Assembly (NCBI GenBank): GCA_003427395.1
Contig: BFEA01000439.1
Location: 462,764-486,806 of the forward strand
Direction: 5' to 3'
DNA length: 24,043 nucleotides
Origin: Chara braunii
Taxonomy: Eukaryota > Streptophyta > Charophyceae > Charales > Characeae
Shown: positions 1 through 9,268 of the stretch, piece by piece
Layout: each line of letters begins with the position of its first letter
Position numbering within the stretch: position 1 is the first letter of the stretch
Translations under genes and position numbers: made by a program
The notes under the pieces: generated by a model
The model's database searches: none
The model's input: the letters and a program-made list of their open reading frames with translations, nothing else
Told to the model about the DNA's origin: nothing

Positions 1-66
1 CACTGATGTCGTCGTTCTTTTCACTGTTGCTGTCCTTCTTTTCACTGTTGTCGTCCTTCTTTTCAC
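1..66. repeat. Short tandem repeat at window edge
   Basis: About three degenerate copies of a ~24-nt unit containing gtccttcttttcactgtt. The same core, gttgtcgtccttctttt, returns on the opposite strand at 580-615, so the two clusters face each other across about 510 bp. No protein is supported between them; the long open frames there are low-complexity Ser/Leu/Pro translations. Confidence 0.7.
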
Positions 67-579
67 TACATAAGTCACTGTTGTCGAACCATAAGCGCTA
101 AGGTTACTGACGTTAGCGGACAACCGAGCCGATCTTCTTTGATATGTCCATCGTGGTACGTCAGGAACTCGTGCAGTCTCTCTCGCCTTGAAGCACGCCG
201 AGAACGCACCCAGCCTCCGACCCGCTGTACGAATTCCATTATGATATGGGCCCATCTCTGAGACAACGATGGAACATAGGGCATCACAGGAAGCAAACTT
301 AAAGGCAGAGAGGGGAAGAGGACAGGGGTAGAGCTGTTACACAGGGGCACAGCGCAGGAAGAACGGATGGGAGGGAGATAGAGGAAGGGAGAAGAGAAGT
401 GGGGGGAACAAAGAAGAGATGGATTACATTTACAACAAGACGGCAATTACGGTGGGAAAGAAAACATGGTTGGCGCAAAGCGAGAATGAATCCTGCTATG
501 GGTGGATGCGAGCCGACTCCTCGCGGCAGTCGGATACTCGTCGTTGTGTGAGAGTGAATGACAGCCATGAAACGTAGTA

Positions 580-615
580 AAAAGAAGGACGACAACAAAA
601 AAGAAGGACGACAAC
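580..615. repeat. Inverted counterpart of the 1-66 repeat
   Basis: Two tandem copies of aaaagaaggacgacaac, the exact reverse complement of the core at 47-63. With the left cluster this could form the arms of an inverted-repeat element that runs off the left edge, but terminal duplications cannot be seen. Confidence 0.6.
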
Positions 616-726
616 AATGCCAAATGGAAGAAGGACAATGCAATGGCCAGGGAGGAGAAAAACTGAGTGTGGTGCACAAAACTTAATGTGTGCAGTTTGC
701 AGACAAACCTCACTGGCAAAGTCGAA

Positions 727-727
727 A

Positions 728-758
<31 letters not shown>

Positions 759-761
759 GAC

Positions 762-799
<38 letters not shown>

Positions 800-800
800 C
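727..800. repeat. (GA)n / (GAGAGACA)n microsatellite
   Basis: Almost pure purine tract of ga dinucleotides interrupted by regularly spaced c. All open frames through it are low-complexity and are not treated as genes. Confidence 0.95.
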
Positions 801-1111
801 TGCAAAGAAAATGTCTGAAGTGTTGCACCCACTGTCATGATATGCGCCTACTTGTGAAATAGTACGTTGATGCTATAATTATTAATTCACCACGTCATTT
901 ATTCAAAAGGGAACCAAAAACCGCCAAATTCAAAAGAAGTAGAATACAGAGCACCGACGGCCTCGGTTATGAGGACCAGGGGTGGTCAACCTGCCTCGGG
1001 GCGGGGGTACGTTACTACGGTGCTGCTTCGTCTTACCCCGGTTAGAGGAGGGTAAGCAATCTCCTCATGTAGGGTAACCCATGTGCTCAAGTAGGCTGGG
1101 GTACCCTCACT
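801..1111. other. Unassigned intergenic DNA
   Basis: No coding potential, RNA gene or repeat family is recognised here. It is moderately GC-rich around 980-1100 and runs up to the inverted-repeat element that starts at 1112. Confidence 0.6.
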
Positions 1112-1282
1112 AGCGGTTAATGGAAGGCTAAAAATTCGAAACTGAATACAGATATACCCTAAAGCACATATATAACAGGCAAAAAGAAAAACCGAGAAAA
1201 AAGTAAAAATTCAGGGAAATATGGCAGTTTCGGTGAAAAATTCGCCAAAATTTGCCGAATTTTGGGCCTTCCATTAACCGCT
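1112..1282. mobile_element. 171-bp inverted-repeat element (MITE-like)
   Basis: The arms agcggttaatggaaggc (1112-1128) and gccttccattaaccgct (1266-1282) are perfect 17-bp inverted repeats. An imperfect continuation inwards (taaaaattcg against the complement of cgaattttggg) makes a fold-back. The interior is AT-rich and non-coding. I cannot see a convincing target-site duplication, so the superfamily is undetermined. It could be a non-autonomous DNA transposon or a simple snap-back repeat. Confidence 0.6.
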
Positions 1283-1496
1283 TCTCGACCAGACTGGGAG
1301 ATTAGACAACGAAAAACTGACCCAGCAGAATGGTCCTGGAAAATGCAAACTCACAATTCCCTCTTTTTTTCTTTTCTTTTTTTTTTGTTTGTTATAGTAG
1401 CAAATTACTAGCCAGGTGGGCTTCTCTGCTCTAACTGCACTGTGGTTCAATGCGACTGTCATGCCATACCAGCAGCACTAACATTGGTGGGGGAGT

Positions 1497-1530
<34 letters not shown>

Positions 1531-2130
1531 AGGGGTACTTTTTAAAGTCTGGAACTTGGCATGAACGAGTGCTTACAACGTATTTGTTTGAATAACTATT
1601 AAAATGTGAATGGATTTCAATTAAAAAAAAAAAAAAGGACAAAATACTAAAATAGTCTCATGGGATACTCATCCAGACTAAGATATAGATGTCGCATCAA
1701 AAAACAAAACAAAAAAAAAAAAAGGACACTTCGCATCAAACCATAATCGATCTCAGATATGCTGCAAAAGAGGTTGGTGGAAGCGGAATCAGAAAACATC
1801 AGACTTCCAGAAACCATCTATTCTTCTTGTTCAGCGAACTCATTTTATAACTCTTTGTGGATGTACTGTCAGTGTTATGGCAGTAAAGTCGTCAAGTAGA
1901 CCGAGTACGAGAACGTAGGCGTACTCACACTTGGGTGAAAACCCTACTCACACTTGGGTTGTCCACGAGTGTATGTGATGGTAGTTAAATTAATTAATAG
2001 TTTAGATACCCTTCACTCCTGTTGCTTACAAATGTTGAATTGTAGGATTACCAAAGGCGAAGGCCCGAAGGGTACCTGAATCAGAAACAAAAAAGAGAAG
2101 AAGAAGATAAAGAAGAAGAAGCAGAACAGC
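1283..2130. other. Unassigned AT-rich intergenic DNA
   Basis: Contains poly(A) tracts (1501-1527, about 1623-1636, about 1709-1722) and a short direct repeat of tactcacacttgggt near 1921 and 1945. No gene or RNA is recognised. Confidence 0.6.
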
Positions 2131-2190
2131 CACAAAGTACTTGACTGCGAGCATTTTCAGAGGTATCATCACCCACTCCATTCAGGTACC
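2131..2190 (-). repeat. GAA-flanked 60-bp dispersed repeat, copy 1
   Basis: Reverse complement of 4044-4104 with about two differences. In both copies a (GAA)n tract lies immediately before the repeat when read in the same orientation (here the CTT tract at 2193-2240). One frame reads GVGDD..ENARSQVLCGC in both copies, with few changes. That could be chance conservation in a young repeat or a trace of coding sequence. Confidence 0.75.
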
Positions 2191-2192
2191 TT

Positions 2193-2240
2193 TCTTCTTT
2201 CTCTTCTTCTTCTTCTTCTTCTTCTTCTTCTTCTTCTTCT
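2193..2240. repeat. (CTT)n microsatellite
   Basis: A run of ctt triplets abutting the dispersed 60-bp repeat. The poly-Glu open frame on the minus strand is a by-product of it. Confidence 0.95.
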
Positions 2241-3965
2241 CTGTCGATCTTAAGACCCAAGAACATAGCCCGGGGTAGCTAGTGTGAGATAAAGAATATT
2301 GAGAGAATAATATAGCACAGTAGATTCAGTTGTCCCCAGTGTCTGCAATTGGGTGGCCGTGGCTGCAACCCGCCCGGCCCAGCTGCAGCCGACAGGTGCG
2401 GTCCAGGGGCAGTTTTGGAACATGCAGGCCCAACTGGGTTTCAGCCAGGTGGTGGCATGGCCCGGCTGCGGGCCACAGCTGGCCGCAAAATTAGTCAGGT
2501 CAGCCGAACAGGCCTGTATATATAGAGATAGATAGATAGGTTTACATATATATATTGATACATAGATAGATTTATATGTATATAAATCAGCCCCTCGTTT
2601 GTTGTCATCTTCTCCCTCTCTGCCTACGGTTTACCGGGCAGTTCTGTTTGACGATATATATATATATATATATGCACGAGTTTAGGGCTGGAGCACGTAG
2701 GTCCAACTTTGCCTCCCGACCGTTAGCCCTGCGTCGCAGCCCCACCCAAGGCTGAATGACAAACATGAAATGTTGTATGAAAAACATGCATGAGGGGAGG
2801 AAAGGAAAGCAGAAGGGCCCTATAGGGTAAGAACGGGTACAACAAGAGGGAGATATTCATAGTAATAAAGACCTCTTATTAGAAGATGCAACCAGGAAGA
2901 GGACAGGAGACAAGCGGCCTGAGAGACTCCTAGGAGCCCCCCCCCCCACCCCGCCCCGCCCCCGAGACCTTTCTGCACCATGACCGGATTCTGCTAGGAA
3001 GCTTCCTGGCCAGCAGAAGTAACCCCGGGGAGGCCATGGTTTGAGGGATGGGATTGTCCGTAGCAGGCCCCCCCTTGACAGGAGAGTAGTACCGAAGGGT
3101 TGGCTGACCCTTTTTCTACATCTTTTCTGTGCTTGAACTCATGCGTGCCGGCGATAAGCAACCGGACTGATGACCCCCAGAATAAAAGGGGCTTTGTGTT
3201 TTGTTACCAAAAAAAAAAAGAAAAAAAAAAGTCAGGAACACAAAGAACTTAAACAAAACAGTGTCAATGTATCTGAACCGCATGAAGGGTCTGTGCATTC
3301 ATTTTCGGAACACCTGCGGCAGCAACATGCTGGAGTTTGTCACTTAATTTCCCTGGGGCAGGAAATGACCTTGGGGCAGCGGGCAGCTACGTGTGTGTGG
3401 GTGCGAAACGTCCTTGGGGCAGATAGCAGGCAAACTTCAAAATTGTGAAGCCCCTAAGGTCACTAAGCTGGCGGGTGGCAAACTGGCAGGACAGGAACGG
3501 TGGGTTCATCCTCAGGGAGAGAGAGAGGGGGAGGGGGTGTACCACGCTGGTGCGCGAATTGCTTCTAAATAACGATGTTCATTTGAATTTTCAGTTCAAA
3601 AAGAAAACAAAACAAAAAAAGAAAAAATGTACCCGGGCAGAGCAGAAGATCATTGCCACTGGCTGCAGAGAGGCCTACAACTTTATTTTAGAGTGGGCGG
3701 CCAGAATGGCATTAAATTGGGTCCTGGTGCGGCTGGCTGCAGTTGGGCAATTTTTCAGGTTTCAGGCCGGGTCAGTTGCAGTTTGGAAAATCTGCAAAAA
3801 CCAGCTATCCAGTTTGGACAGCTGGCCAAAAAATCTGTTTGCAGTTGGGGCTGGGTACAATCGTAGGTTTTTTTGCAGACCAGATTTGGGTCAGATGCAG
3901 TTTGCAACATACACACAGATTGCGAGCACTGGTTGTCCCCCATATGCGGAGAAGGCAGCTCACTT
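2241..3965. other. Unassigned intergenic DNA with simple repeats
   Basis: Holds a TATA/GATA-rich stretch (2515-2585), a (TA)n tract near 2655-2673, a C-run near 2938-2947 and poly(A) near 3209-3230. Two GC-richer tracts (2350-2515 and 3690-3910) repeat ggctgcagttgg-like words and look like degenerate low-complexity repeat. The longer plus-strand open frames (for example 3445-4026) end in microsatellite-encoded Lys/Arg and show no domain, so they are not called. Confidence 0.55.
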
Positions 3966-3979
3966 TTTTTTTGGAATAA

Positions 3980-4043
3980 AAAGAAGAAGAAGAAGAAGCA
4001 GAGGAAGAAGAAGAGGAAGAAGATGAAGAAGACGAAGAAGAAG
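3980..4043. repeat. (GAA)n microsatellite
   Basis: A gaa-rich tract directly upstream of the second copy of the 60-bp dispersed repeat, giving the same arrangement as at 2131-2240 in opposite orientation. Confidence 0.9.
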
Positions 4044-4104
4044 GGTGCCTGAATGGAGTGGGTGATGATGCCTCTGAAAATGCTCGCAGTCAAGTACTTT
4101 GTGG
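4044..4104 (+). repeat. GAA-flanked 60-bp dispersed repeat, copy 2
   Basis: Inverted copy of 2131-2190, sharing gcctctgaaaatgctcgc and gtcaagtactttgtgg. It lies about 130 bp from the left pseudo-LTR of the Penelope-like element. Confidence 0.75.
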
Positions 4105-4233
4105 TTGTCGTCTCTGGTCCTTTTGTGTGTAGGCCAGTTGGAAATAATGACGCGTATTTGATGCAGTTCAACAACAAAATCAGCTGTCAAGTTCAAACTC
4201 CGAAACGAAATCCCCTTTTGCGGTGGGAGAGAT

Positions 4234-4337
4234 CAGTAGAGTAAAACTCAAGCAACATAGCAAGCCATGTGATAAACACATTAGGCCAAAGCAACGGGAG
4301 AGAGGGAGAGAAGGAATAATAATAATAATAATAATAA

Positions 4338-4368
<31 letters not shown>

Positions 4369-4541
4369 AAGAAAGAAAAAGAAAGGTAGACAGAAGAGAC
4401 GAAGAGTTTTACCGTAATCCCCCGAGCGCATCAGCTCGAAAAATCTTCAATAATAGCCGACAGGTACGAAAGCGGCGAAAGAACAGACTGGCGATTACCC
4501 TACACGTGTTTCGGCGGGTCCATTACCCTACACGTGTTTCG
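4234..4541 (-). repeat. 3' pseudo-LTR of the PLE
   Basis: Direct repeat of 9269-9561. Both start cagtagagtaaaactcaagc, carry a variable GAA (here also ATA) microsatellite, share a small hairpin (cgagc-gcatca-gctcg near 4424-4440), and end with two tandem 28-nt units containing attaccctacacgtgtttcg. Most differences are microsatellite length and a short indel near 4472. The ends are not TG..CA, as expected for a pLTR. Confidence 0.85.
4320..4376. repeat. (ATA)n(GAA)n microsatellite inside the pLTR
   Basis: Runs of aat then aag triplets. The other pLTR has only the GAA part, so the ATA tract arose or was lost after the two repeats separated. Confidence 0.9.
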
Positions 4542-4752
4542 GTCGGTCCGCCACTGTACCGGCCATCTTGAGGGGTAGCGCTGGATGACAGAATCAAAGA
4601 CACAACATACCTATATAATTCTAGCTACCGCTTAGCCCTAGTGAAAAAAGAGACCCAACTGGGGCCAAAGACCGAAATAGGAACCGAGTAGAAACCAAAG
4701 GACCCAACAACAGGGTCAGGAAGGGCCAGGGCCCTAGACAGCCAAGAATAAA
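4542..4752 (-). other. 3' untranslated segment of the PLE
   Basis: Non-coding stretch between the RT stop codon and the 3' pLTR. No hammerhead core (ctgatga ... gaaa) was found in it on the minus strand. Confidence 0.5.
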
Positions 4753-5607
4753 TCACCCGCCTAACTCAACGGGCCCAGTTCGTGAAACAACGGACCAATG
4801 GGTCCAGGCCCCTCCAATTTTAATGTTAAAAAACGTAAGTGCCTTATCAAACATAACATCTGGAAAAATCCTCCTACGCAGCTCAATCTTTAAACTGAAC
4901 AAGTAAGCGGCCTCTGTAGCGGGAAGTGGGCCCATGTCATAGGCTTTATGAAAGAAGGAAGTTAGCACCCCAGCTTTCTGCTTTTTACTACAAAACAAAT
5001 TTAAATTCTGCAAATTGCAAAAAATAATATCCCCCCCATGTAAGATAACTTCTTGATTCTTGTGTAAAGCTTGACAGTAGACCTTAGCCGGTTGCACCCC
5101 TACCAATAGACGACAACCCAAATATGGCCAATCTAAACCATCACTGGTGGTTTCTAACACCAAATGCTCGTCGTAACAAGAGGTTTTGAACTTTCGAAGC
5201 ATCATCTGCGCATTATCCATAGAAGCATGGTCATTCGCCTTATATCTAATGAAAACGGGCACATCATCAATGAGTCTACAGCCCCTAACCAAACGAGCGC
5301 CATTCCCTAGACTACGAAGAAAAGTGAATTCATTGTGGACACACATGAGACAAGCAAGTGCTGGGCTTGACGATTTGCCCATCGGGATTCCTAGATTTTG
5401 CTTGACCAACGATCGCATAGCCACGGTATAAGTGTGCGACAAATCATAAGCAACATATTTGATCAGCAAGGAGAATTTGATAGACTTAAAACCAACCTCG
5501 CTTACAGCAACTTTACTTAACCTAATCTGTTTTTTGCGACCTTGAATCAAGCACTTGTAAAACCCTTTCTCCTCAAAAAGACTTACCGCCCATTCCATCG
5601 CTCTCAA
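4753..5607 (-). pseudogene. PLE reverse transcriptase, palm and thumb
   Basis: A 285-codon open frame. Visible RT motifs are the motif B loop NLGIPMGKSSSPALACL at about residues 71-87, motif C RLIDDV with the catalytic Asp pair at 114-115, and a YLGCRLLV strand typical of the next RT motif. The C-terminal 80 residues (KKQKAGVLTSFFHKAYDM, IELRRRIFPD) have recognisable counterparts in the second PLE copy at 21.8-22 kb, so they are element sequence. The first codon of the open frame is TTG, and a TAA lies just upstream in this frame, so no true start exists here. Motif A (FDIKEMF..LPH in the other copy) survives only as FDVKEIF in a third frame at the junction. The RT is therefore split and probably lacks its fingers region; it is very likely inactive. 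Confidence 0.8.
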
Positions 5608-5627
5608 AATCGAATATCTCCTTTACG

Positions 5628-6578
5628 TCAAAATTTCTCATCTTCCTCTTCAGTCACAACCTGCATACCTGGGTTGTTTATGAACAATTTTATCAACCCT
5701 TGAGCATATACAATGGGACAGCAGGCATAGGTATCCCCTGCATTGTGATCCAACGGACAAAGAACAAGACCCTCAAATCGTTTTTTACACCGAACCACCT
5801 CGTCTTCCACAATGTAGTTACAGCCTCCATCAGTTTGAGAAAAACATCCAGAAAAAAGTGATGGAGAGACATCGACATCCTTACCAATGAATTTGGACAG
5901 AGTTGAACTAACCTGGTCACATAGCTGGACCCTGCCATATGAATAATTCGGGGAGGTAATATCCTTGGGGTTATCCAGAGAGGAGGGAAGAAAATCTACT
6001 TGGCTGAAACGAAAAGCCACGTGGCCATCCTTGCGCGGAAAAATTTCCTCAACTCCCACACATGAACAGACAGGATCCAAAAAGGCATAATATTTACGAA
6101 AGTTATGGATTAAATCTCCGACACTACGATTTTTTGTCCATACTAGCCTAAAACGGCGGTAAGCAAGCTCCCGATATGTCAAGGGTAGATCCATACCAGA
6201 AACAATGCGCTTACATACATCTCGTAGCCTATCCTTAACTAAAGTATTATCGAACCTGATTCTTATAACTAATCTAGCCGAAAGGGACAGCGAGATTTTT
6301 TGTCGACAGGCATTGGATAGGATTGACCTAAGCCTGGTACGTGATCGTTTACAAGAGACCGTTCTTGTGGCATCGTACAGTTTAACGAGATCATCGAGGT
6401 TGAAGTTGAGAAGATCCTTCCTGGAGGAGGGAGAACTGAGAAGACGGATTACGGTATTTTTTAGATCCTTCCTGGAGGAGGGAGAACTGAGAAGACGGAT
6501 TACGGTATTTTTTAGAGGTAAGGCGCGAGAACAAAAACGTGACAGTGTGTGAACGGTAATAATGGACCCTCTTTTAAA
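5628..6578 (-). pseudogene. PLE linker and N-terminal RT region
   Basis: Continues the GIY-YIG frame without any shift after the TAG at 6581-6579; the first Met codon is at 6194. The first 128 codons include a perfect 17-residue tandem duplication (6411-6512). Downstream comes the pre-RT region, with RRFRLVWTKN and a stretch LVLCPLDHNAGDTYACCP that resembles the first RT motif of PLEs (a K/D-rich strand before the fingers). The frame ends DEKF-TGA at 5627-5625, exactly where a shifted frame reads DVKEIF, a match to motif A of the second copy. The fingers sequence normally between these motifs is absent. The function of the linker is not recognised. Confidence 0.65.
6411..6512 (-). repeat. 51-bp exact tandem duplication in the PLE
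   Basis: Two identical adjacent 51-nt units, each containing ctggaggagggagaactgag and tacggtatttttt. At 17 codons it keeps the frame and doubles KNTVIRLLSSPSSRKDL in the translated linker. Confidence 0.95.
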
Positions 6579-7388
6579 CTAGGAGCGACAGTGTTTCAAC
6601 AAAGAGATAGGAAGATCGATGGTAGTGGCGGTGGATGATCCAAATAAACGATGAATAAGTTTCCATTTCTCAGAAAAGTGAGACTCAGAAAGCACGGTAA
6701 CGGAAAAGGGAGCTTGCTTTAGGATGAAGATTAGACAGGTTGACGTGAGACCAAGGGAGGAGAGGAAAAGGAAAGGGCCCGAGTTATTATTACTAACGTT
6801 AGCCGCTGTACAGCAAGGTGGGAGAAGAGAGACGCCATCATGTTTCTTCTTAATCCTCGATCTTTCCTTCCTGCCTGGCCGGCCAGATGTGCGAGACCGG
6901 CCGCGTTTAGGTCCACAGTTAAGGGCTGGACAAACAGAACGGATAAAGAATTTCTCCAAAGCCAACAAATCCTGCTCGGATGATACGAAAATCGGAATTG
7001 CAACGTAAGAATTGATTCCTACCCTACGCAACCACCTATACAACTTCCTATTGCCCTTCCCACTTCCAAGCGGTAACGTGCATGCCACGTGCTCCTTCCA
7101 CCTTTCCTTGACCGACCTCTTAGTGCACCCCACATATACATGTCGATACCAAGGCGATACTAGTGCGTAGACTATCGGACCAGGGCAAGAGGTAAAATCA
7201 AATTTCTTATTAACAAGCGCAACGACATAGTTAAAGAACTTATCGCACCACGGAATTTCTCCTTGCAGGATAAGCGGAATTACGACCACTCTATACACAT
7301 ACTGAAGGTGATCAGCCGACAAATCTTCCCAGAAATCTCGACAGAATAGGGCCAGTTCCCATAGCTGTGACACGCTCAGGGAGTCCCC
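6579..7388 (-). pseudogene. GIY-YIG endonuclease domain of the PLE
   Basis: Follows the CCHC protein in the same frame, separated only by TGA at 7391-7389; the frame has a GTG at 7373 but no convincing own start. Counting from that GTG: the GIY-equivalent is IVY at 67-69, the YIG-equivalent YVG at 80-82, a conserved Arg at 91 within KERWKEH, the catalytic Glu at about 140 (LALEKFFIRS) and a family-typical Asn at 152 (ALNCG). In PLEs this domain nicks target DNA to prime reverse transcription. All the active-site residues are present. A basic tail (GPKRGRSRTSGRPGRKERSR) may bind nucleic acid. The frame then runs on as poorly recognisable sequence to a TAG at 6581-6579. Its position before RT is the permuted arrangement. 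Confidence 0.85.
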
Positions 7389-9002
7389 TCACTCATCCCC
7401 AACGTCCTCATTGGAAGTTGTGTACTGCTGATCCCGATCTTCTTCATCCCGCGACTCTTTCTCCTTCAGCCATGCAGCATAGTCCCGACTGGCCCGGATT
7501 TCGGCCACGTCATCCCTGGCCTGATCTAACTTGATATACGTGATGCCTTCATCTTCACAGGCAGCTTCCATGTCCACCTTCTTGGCTTGCCGTAGCTCTT
7601 TCAATCGGATCTCTCGAAACCCCGCCATCTTCGCGACTTCCAGATCATGCGTCACATCGACTATATCACGTGTCTTCCCCTTCTCCTTGTCCTTGTCGGA
7701 ATCTTTCCCCTCATCATCCGACATGACCTCAACCCCTTGGAAGCTGGTCCTGAGATTTCGCGGTGTTGTTTTTCTCACTGAAGCCCTTCGAGATGACAGA
7801 CGTATACGCGAGGCACCCATTCTCGCCATGCGCTCCTTGCACATTTCCGCTTCCTTCACTGCGATCTCTTTCCCAGCCAAGGCATCCTTATAGGCCTTCC
7901 AAAGATCCTCCATATCCTTTGGTGTGTACATAGCCATGGTAGATGATTCTGCTCGCGGCTTGCCCTTCGCCGGTTCTTCGGGTGGGCTGCTTTCAGTCAC
8001 CGCTCCTGCGCTCCTCTTACTCCTGAGGAGGATGAAGTCCTCTCGTAAGTCAGAAAATTCCTTCTTAAGATGACTATTCTCCGATTTCAGAGCAGAAACT
8101 TCAGCATTTTTTTGTTCCAGAGCAGTACGGAAAGCACTCAACTTTTTCACCTGCAGCTGTAGTGCCATAATTTCGTCCTGTTTCCCTTCAGTCACTGGCC
8201 CAAGTTCCTTTCTGCTCCTCAGTTCCGCTATTTCTTTGAGCAATCGCTCCTCCTCACCTTCTTGGTTTCTCATCCTTAATAGAGCCTCCTTCTCTTTTCG
8301 TAAAGCCTCCAATCGTGAGGCACTCGTCTCCACCGAACTCTTCGCCCGCAGGTCTTCCAGTTCCTTTCTTAGCTTAGTCACTTCACCATCCTCGTCCTCG
8401 GGAATGTCGACCTTCCTTCCGAGTGCCGATTCACAAACCGCCTTGACGCTTGTTCTGACTATCCTCCCTAGTCTAGCCTCCTGCTGCTCCCTTTCTTTGA
8501 TCGCCTGTACTTTCTTCTCTTCCTCTGCCTGAAGTTTCTTTTTCTCTTCCTCAAGCAACTCCAACTTAGCAGCCTCCCTCTTCCGCTGCTCCCTCTCTTC
8601 TACTTGATCCGACAAGAGACCGTACAACCTGTCAATCTTCTCGTCCCGACCCCTTTCTCGATCCATGTATCCTCCGTTCCATTGCCTTGCATATCGCTGC
8701 CGATTATTATGACTTCCTCCAGAATTATAACTCCCGCCATAACCGCTATAGCCTTCACTATTACCATTATAGCTCCTGCTCTGTGGCCCTTGGTACGGGA
8801 CGATAGCGTTCGAAGTTGAAGCGCTACTCCCCTGCTGTGGTGCCAGCAGAATGCCATTGGAGTCGTTCCTATTCGGCCCAGCCGCTCCGCCATCACGAAT
8901 GCACGCCGCCATCTCCGCTCCGTTCAGCTGGTACCGGAAGGGACACTCCCTAATAAAATGGCCAGGCAGCTGACAGAAGTGACAGACACTCCCATACGCC
9001 AT
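7389..9002 (-). CDS. CCHC zinc-knuckle/coiled-coil protein of the PLE
   Basis: 537 codons from a true ATG to TGA. Residues 7-20 form a CX2CX4HX4C zinc knuckle (CHFCQLPGHFIREC), the nucleic-acid-binding module of retroelement Gag/ORF1 proteins. A Gly/Ser/Tyr/Asn-rich low-complexity stretch follows (about 70-115), then a long Lys/Glu/Arg/Leu-rich coiled coil (about 120-330) and an acidic, charged C-terminus (EDRDQQYTTSNEDVGDE). It most likely packages or multimerises the element RNA. No protease or capsid fold is recognisable. The downstream nuclease is in the same frame after one TGA, so this may be the N-terminal part of a single polyprotein. The coiled-coil wording (LGRKVDIPEDEDGEVTKLRKEL) is what suggests a charophyte host. 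Confidence 0.8.
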   Translation of the reverse strand: MAYGSVCHFCQLPGHFIRECPFRYQLNGAEMAACIRDGGAAGPNRNDSNGILLAPQQGSSASTSNAIVPYQGPQSRSYNGNSEGYSGYGGSYNSGGSHNNRQRYARQWNGGYMDRERGRDEKIDRLYGLLSDQVEEREQRKREAAKLELLEEEKKKLQAEEEKKVQAIKEREQQEARLGRIVRTSVKAVCESALGRKVDIPEDEDGEVTKLRKELEDLRAKSSVETSASRLEALRKEKEALLRMRNQEGEEERLLKEIAELRSRKELGPVTEGKQDEIMALQLQVKKLSAFRTALEQKNAEVSALKSENSHLKKEFSDLREDFILLRSKRSAGAVTESSPPEEPAKGKPRAESSTMAMYTPKDMEDLWKAYKDALAGKEIAVKEAEMCKERMARMGASRIRLSSRRASVRKTTPRNLRTSFQGVEVMSDDEGKDSDKDKEKGKTRDIVDVTHDLEVAKMAGFREIRLKELRQAKKVDMEAACEDEGITYIKLDQARDDVAEIRASRDYAAWLKEKESRDEEDRDQQYTTSNEDVGDE

Positions 9003-9268
9003 TCTGAGATCCTAGGGACTATCACGTCCCTCACCGACTGAGTTAATGGGCAGGAGCCCTACCACACTTGAAACCAGCGCTGAGTATATAAGGTGGGAAA
9101 GGAAAGAGCAAGAAGGAGAAGAGATCAGTAGGGTTGGAGGATGGCAAGGTGAATAGATCGTAGAAGTGAGACAGATGAAGACAAAATGAAAACAAAATGA
9201 AGACAAAATGAAGATAGGTGCGATCGCAGTCACACAAACGGGGTAAACATCCCCCGCCGGTTGTGTCG
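9003..9268 (-). promoter_or_regulatory. 5' leader of the PLE, possible TATA
   Basis: Non-coding stretch between the 5' pLTR and the ORF1 ATG. A TATATA core at about 9084-9090, roughly 85 nt before the ATG, could be an internal promoter, but the best TATA-box reading is on the plus strand. Several gaagacaaaatgaa repeats lie near 9177-9215. The promoter is only a suggestion. Confidence 0.3.

Noticed and set aside
2081-2266. Poly-Glu open frame on the minus strand
   Set aside because: It is generated by the GAA/CTT microsatellite, though its short tail is shared with the copy at 4044-4104.
3169-3210. Plus-strand ctgatga as a hammerhead core
   Set aside because: A short cccc/gggg pairing follows, but there is no GAAA core or closing stem I.
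3445-4026. 193-codon plus-strand open frame
   Set aside because: It mixes low-complexity sequence and microsatellite-encoded Lys/Arg, with no domain and no conservation evidence.
4494-4541. Possible hammerhead halves in the pLTRs (minus-strand CGAAACACGTGTAGGG, twice per pLTR)
   Set aside because: A GAAA core with a palindromic stem III is present, but no CTGATGA core lies upstream in either pLTR, so no ribozyme can be assembled.
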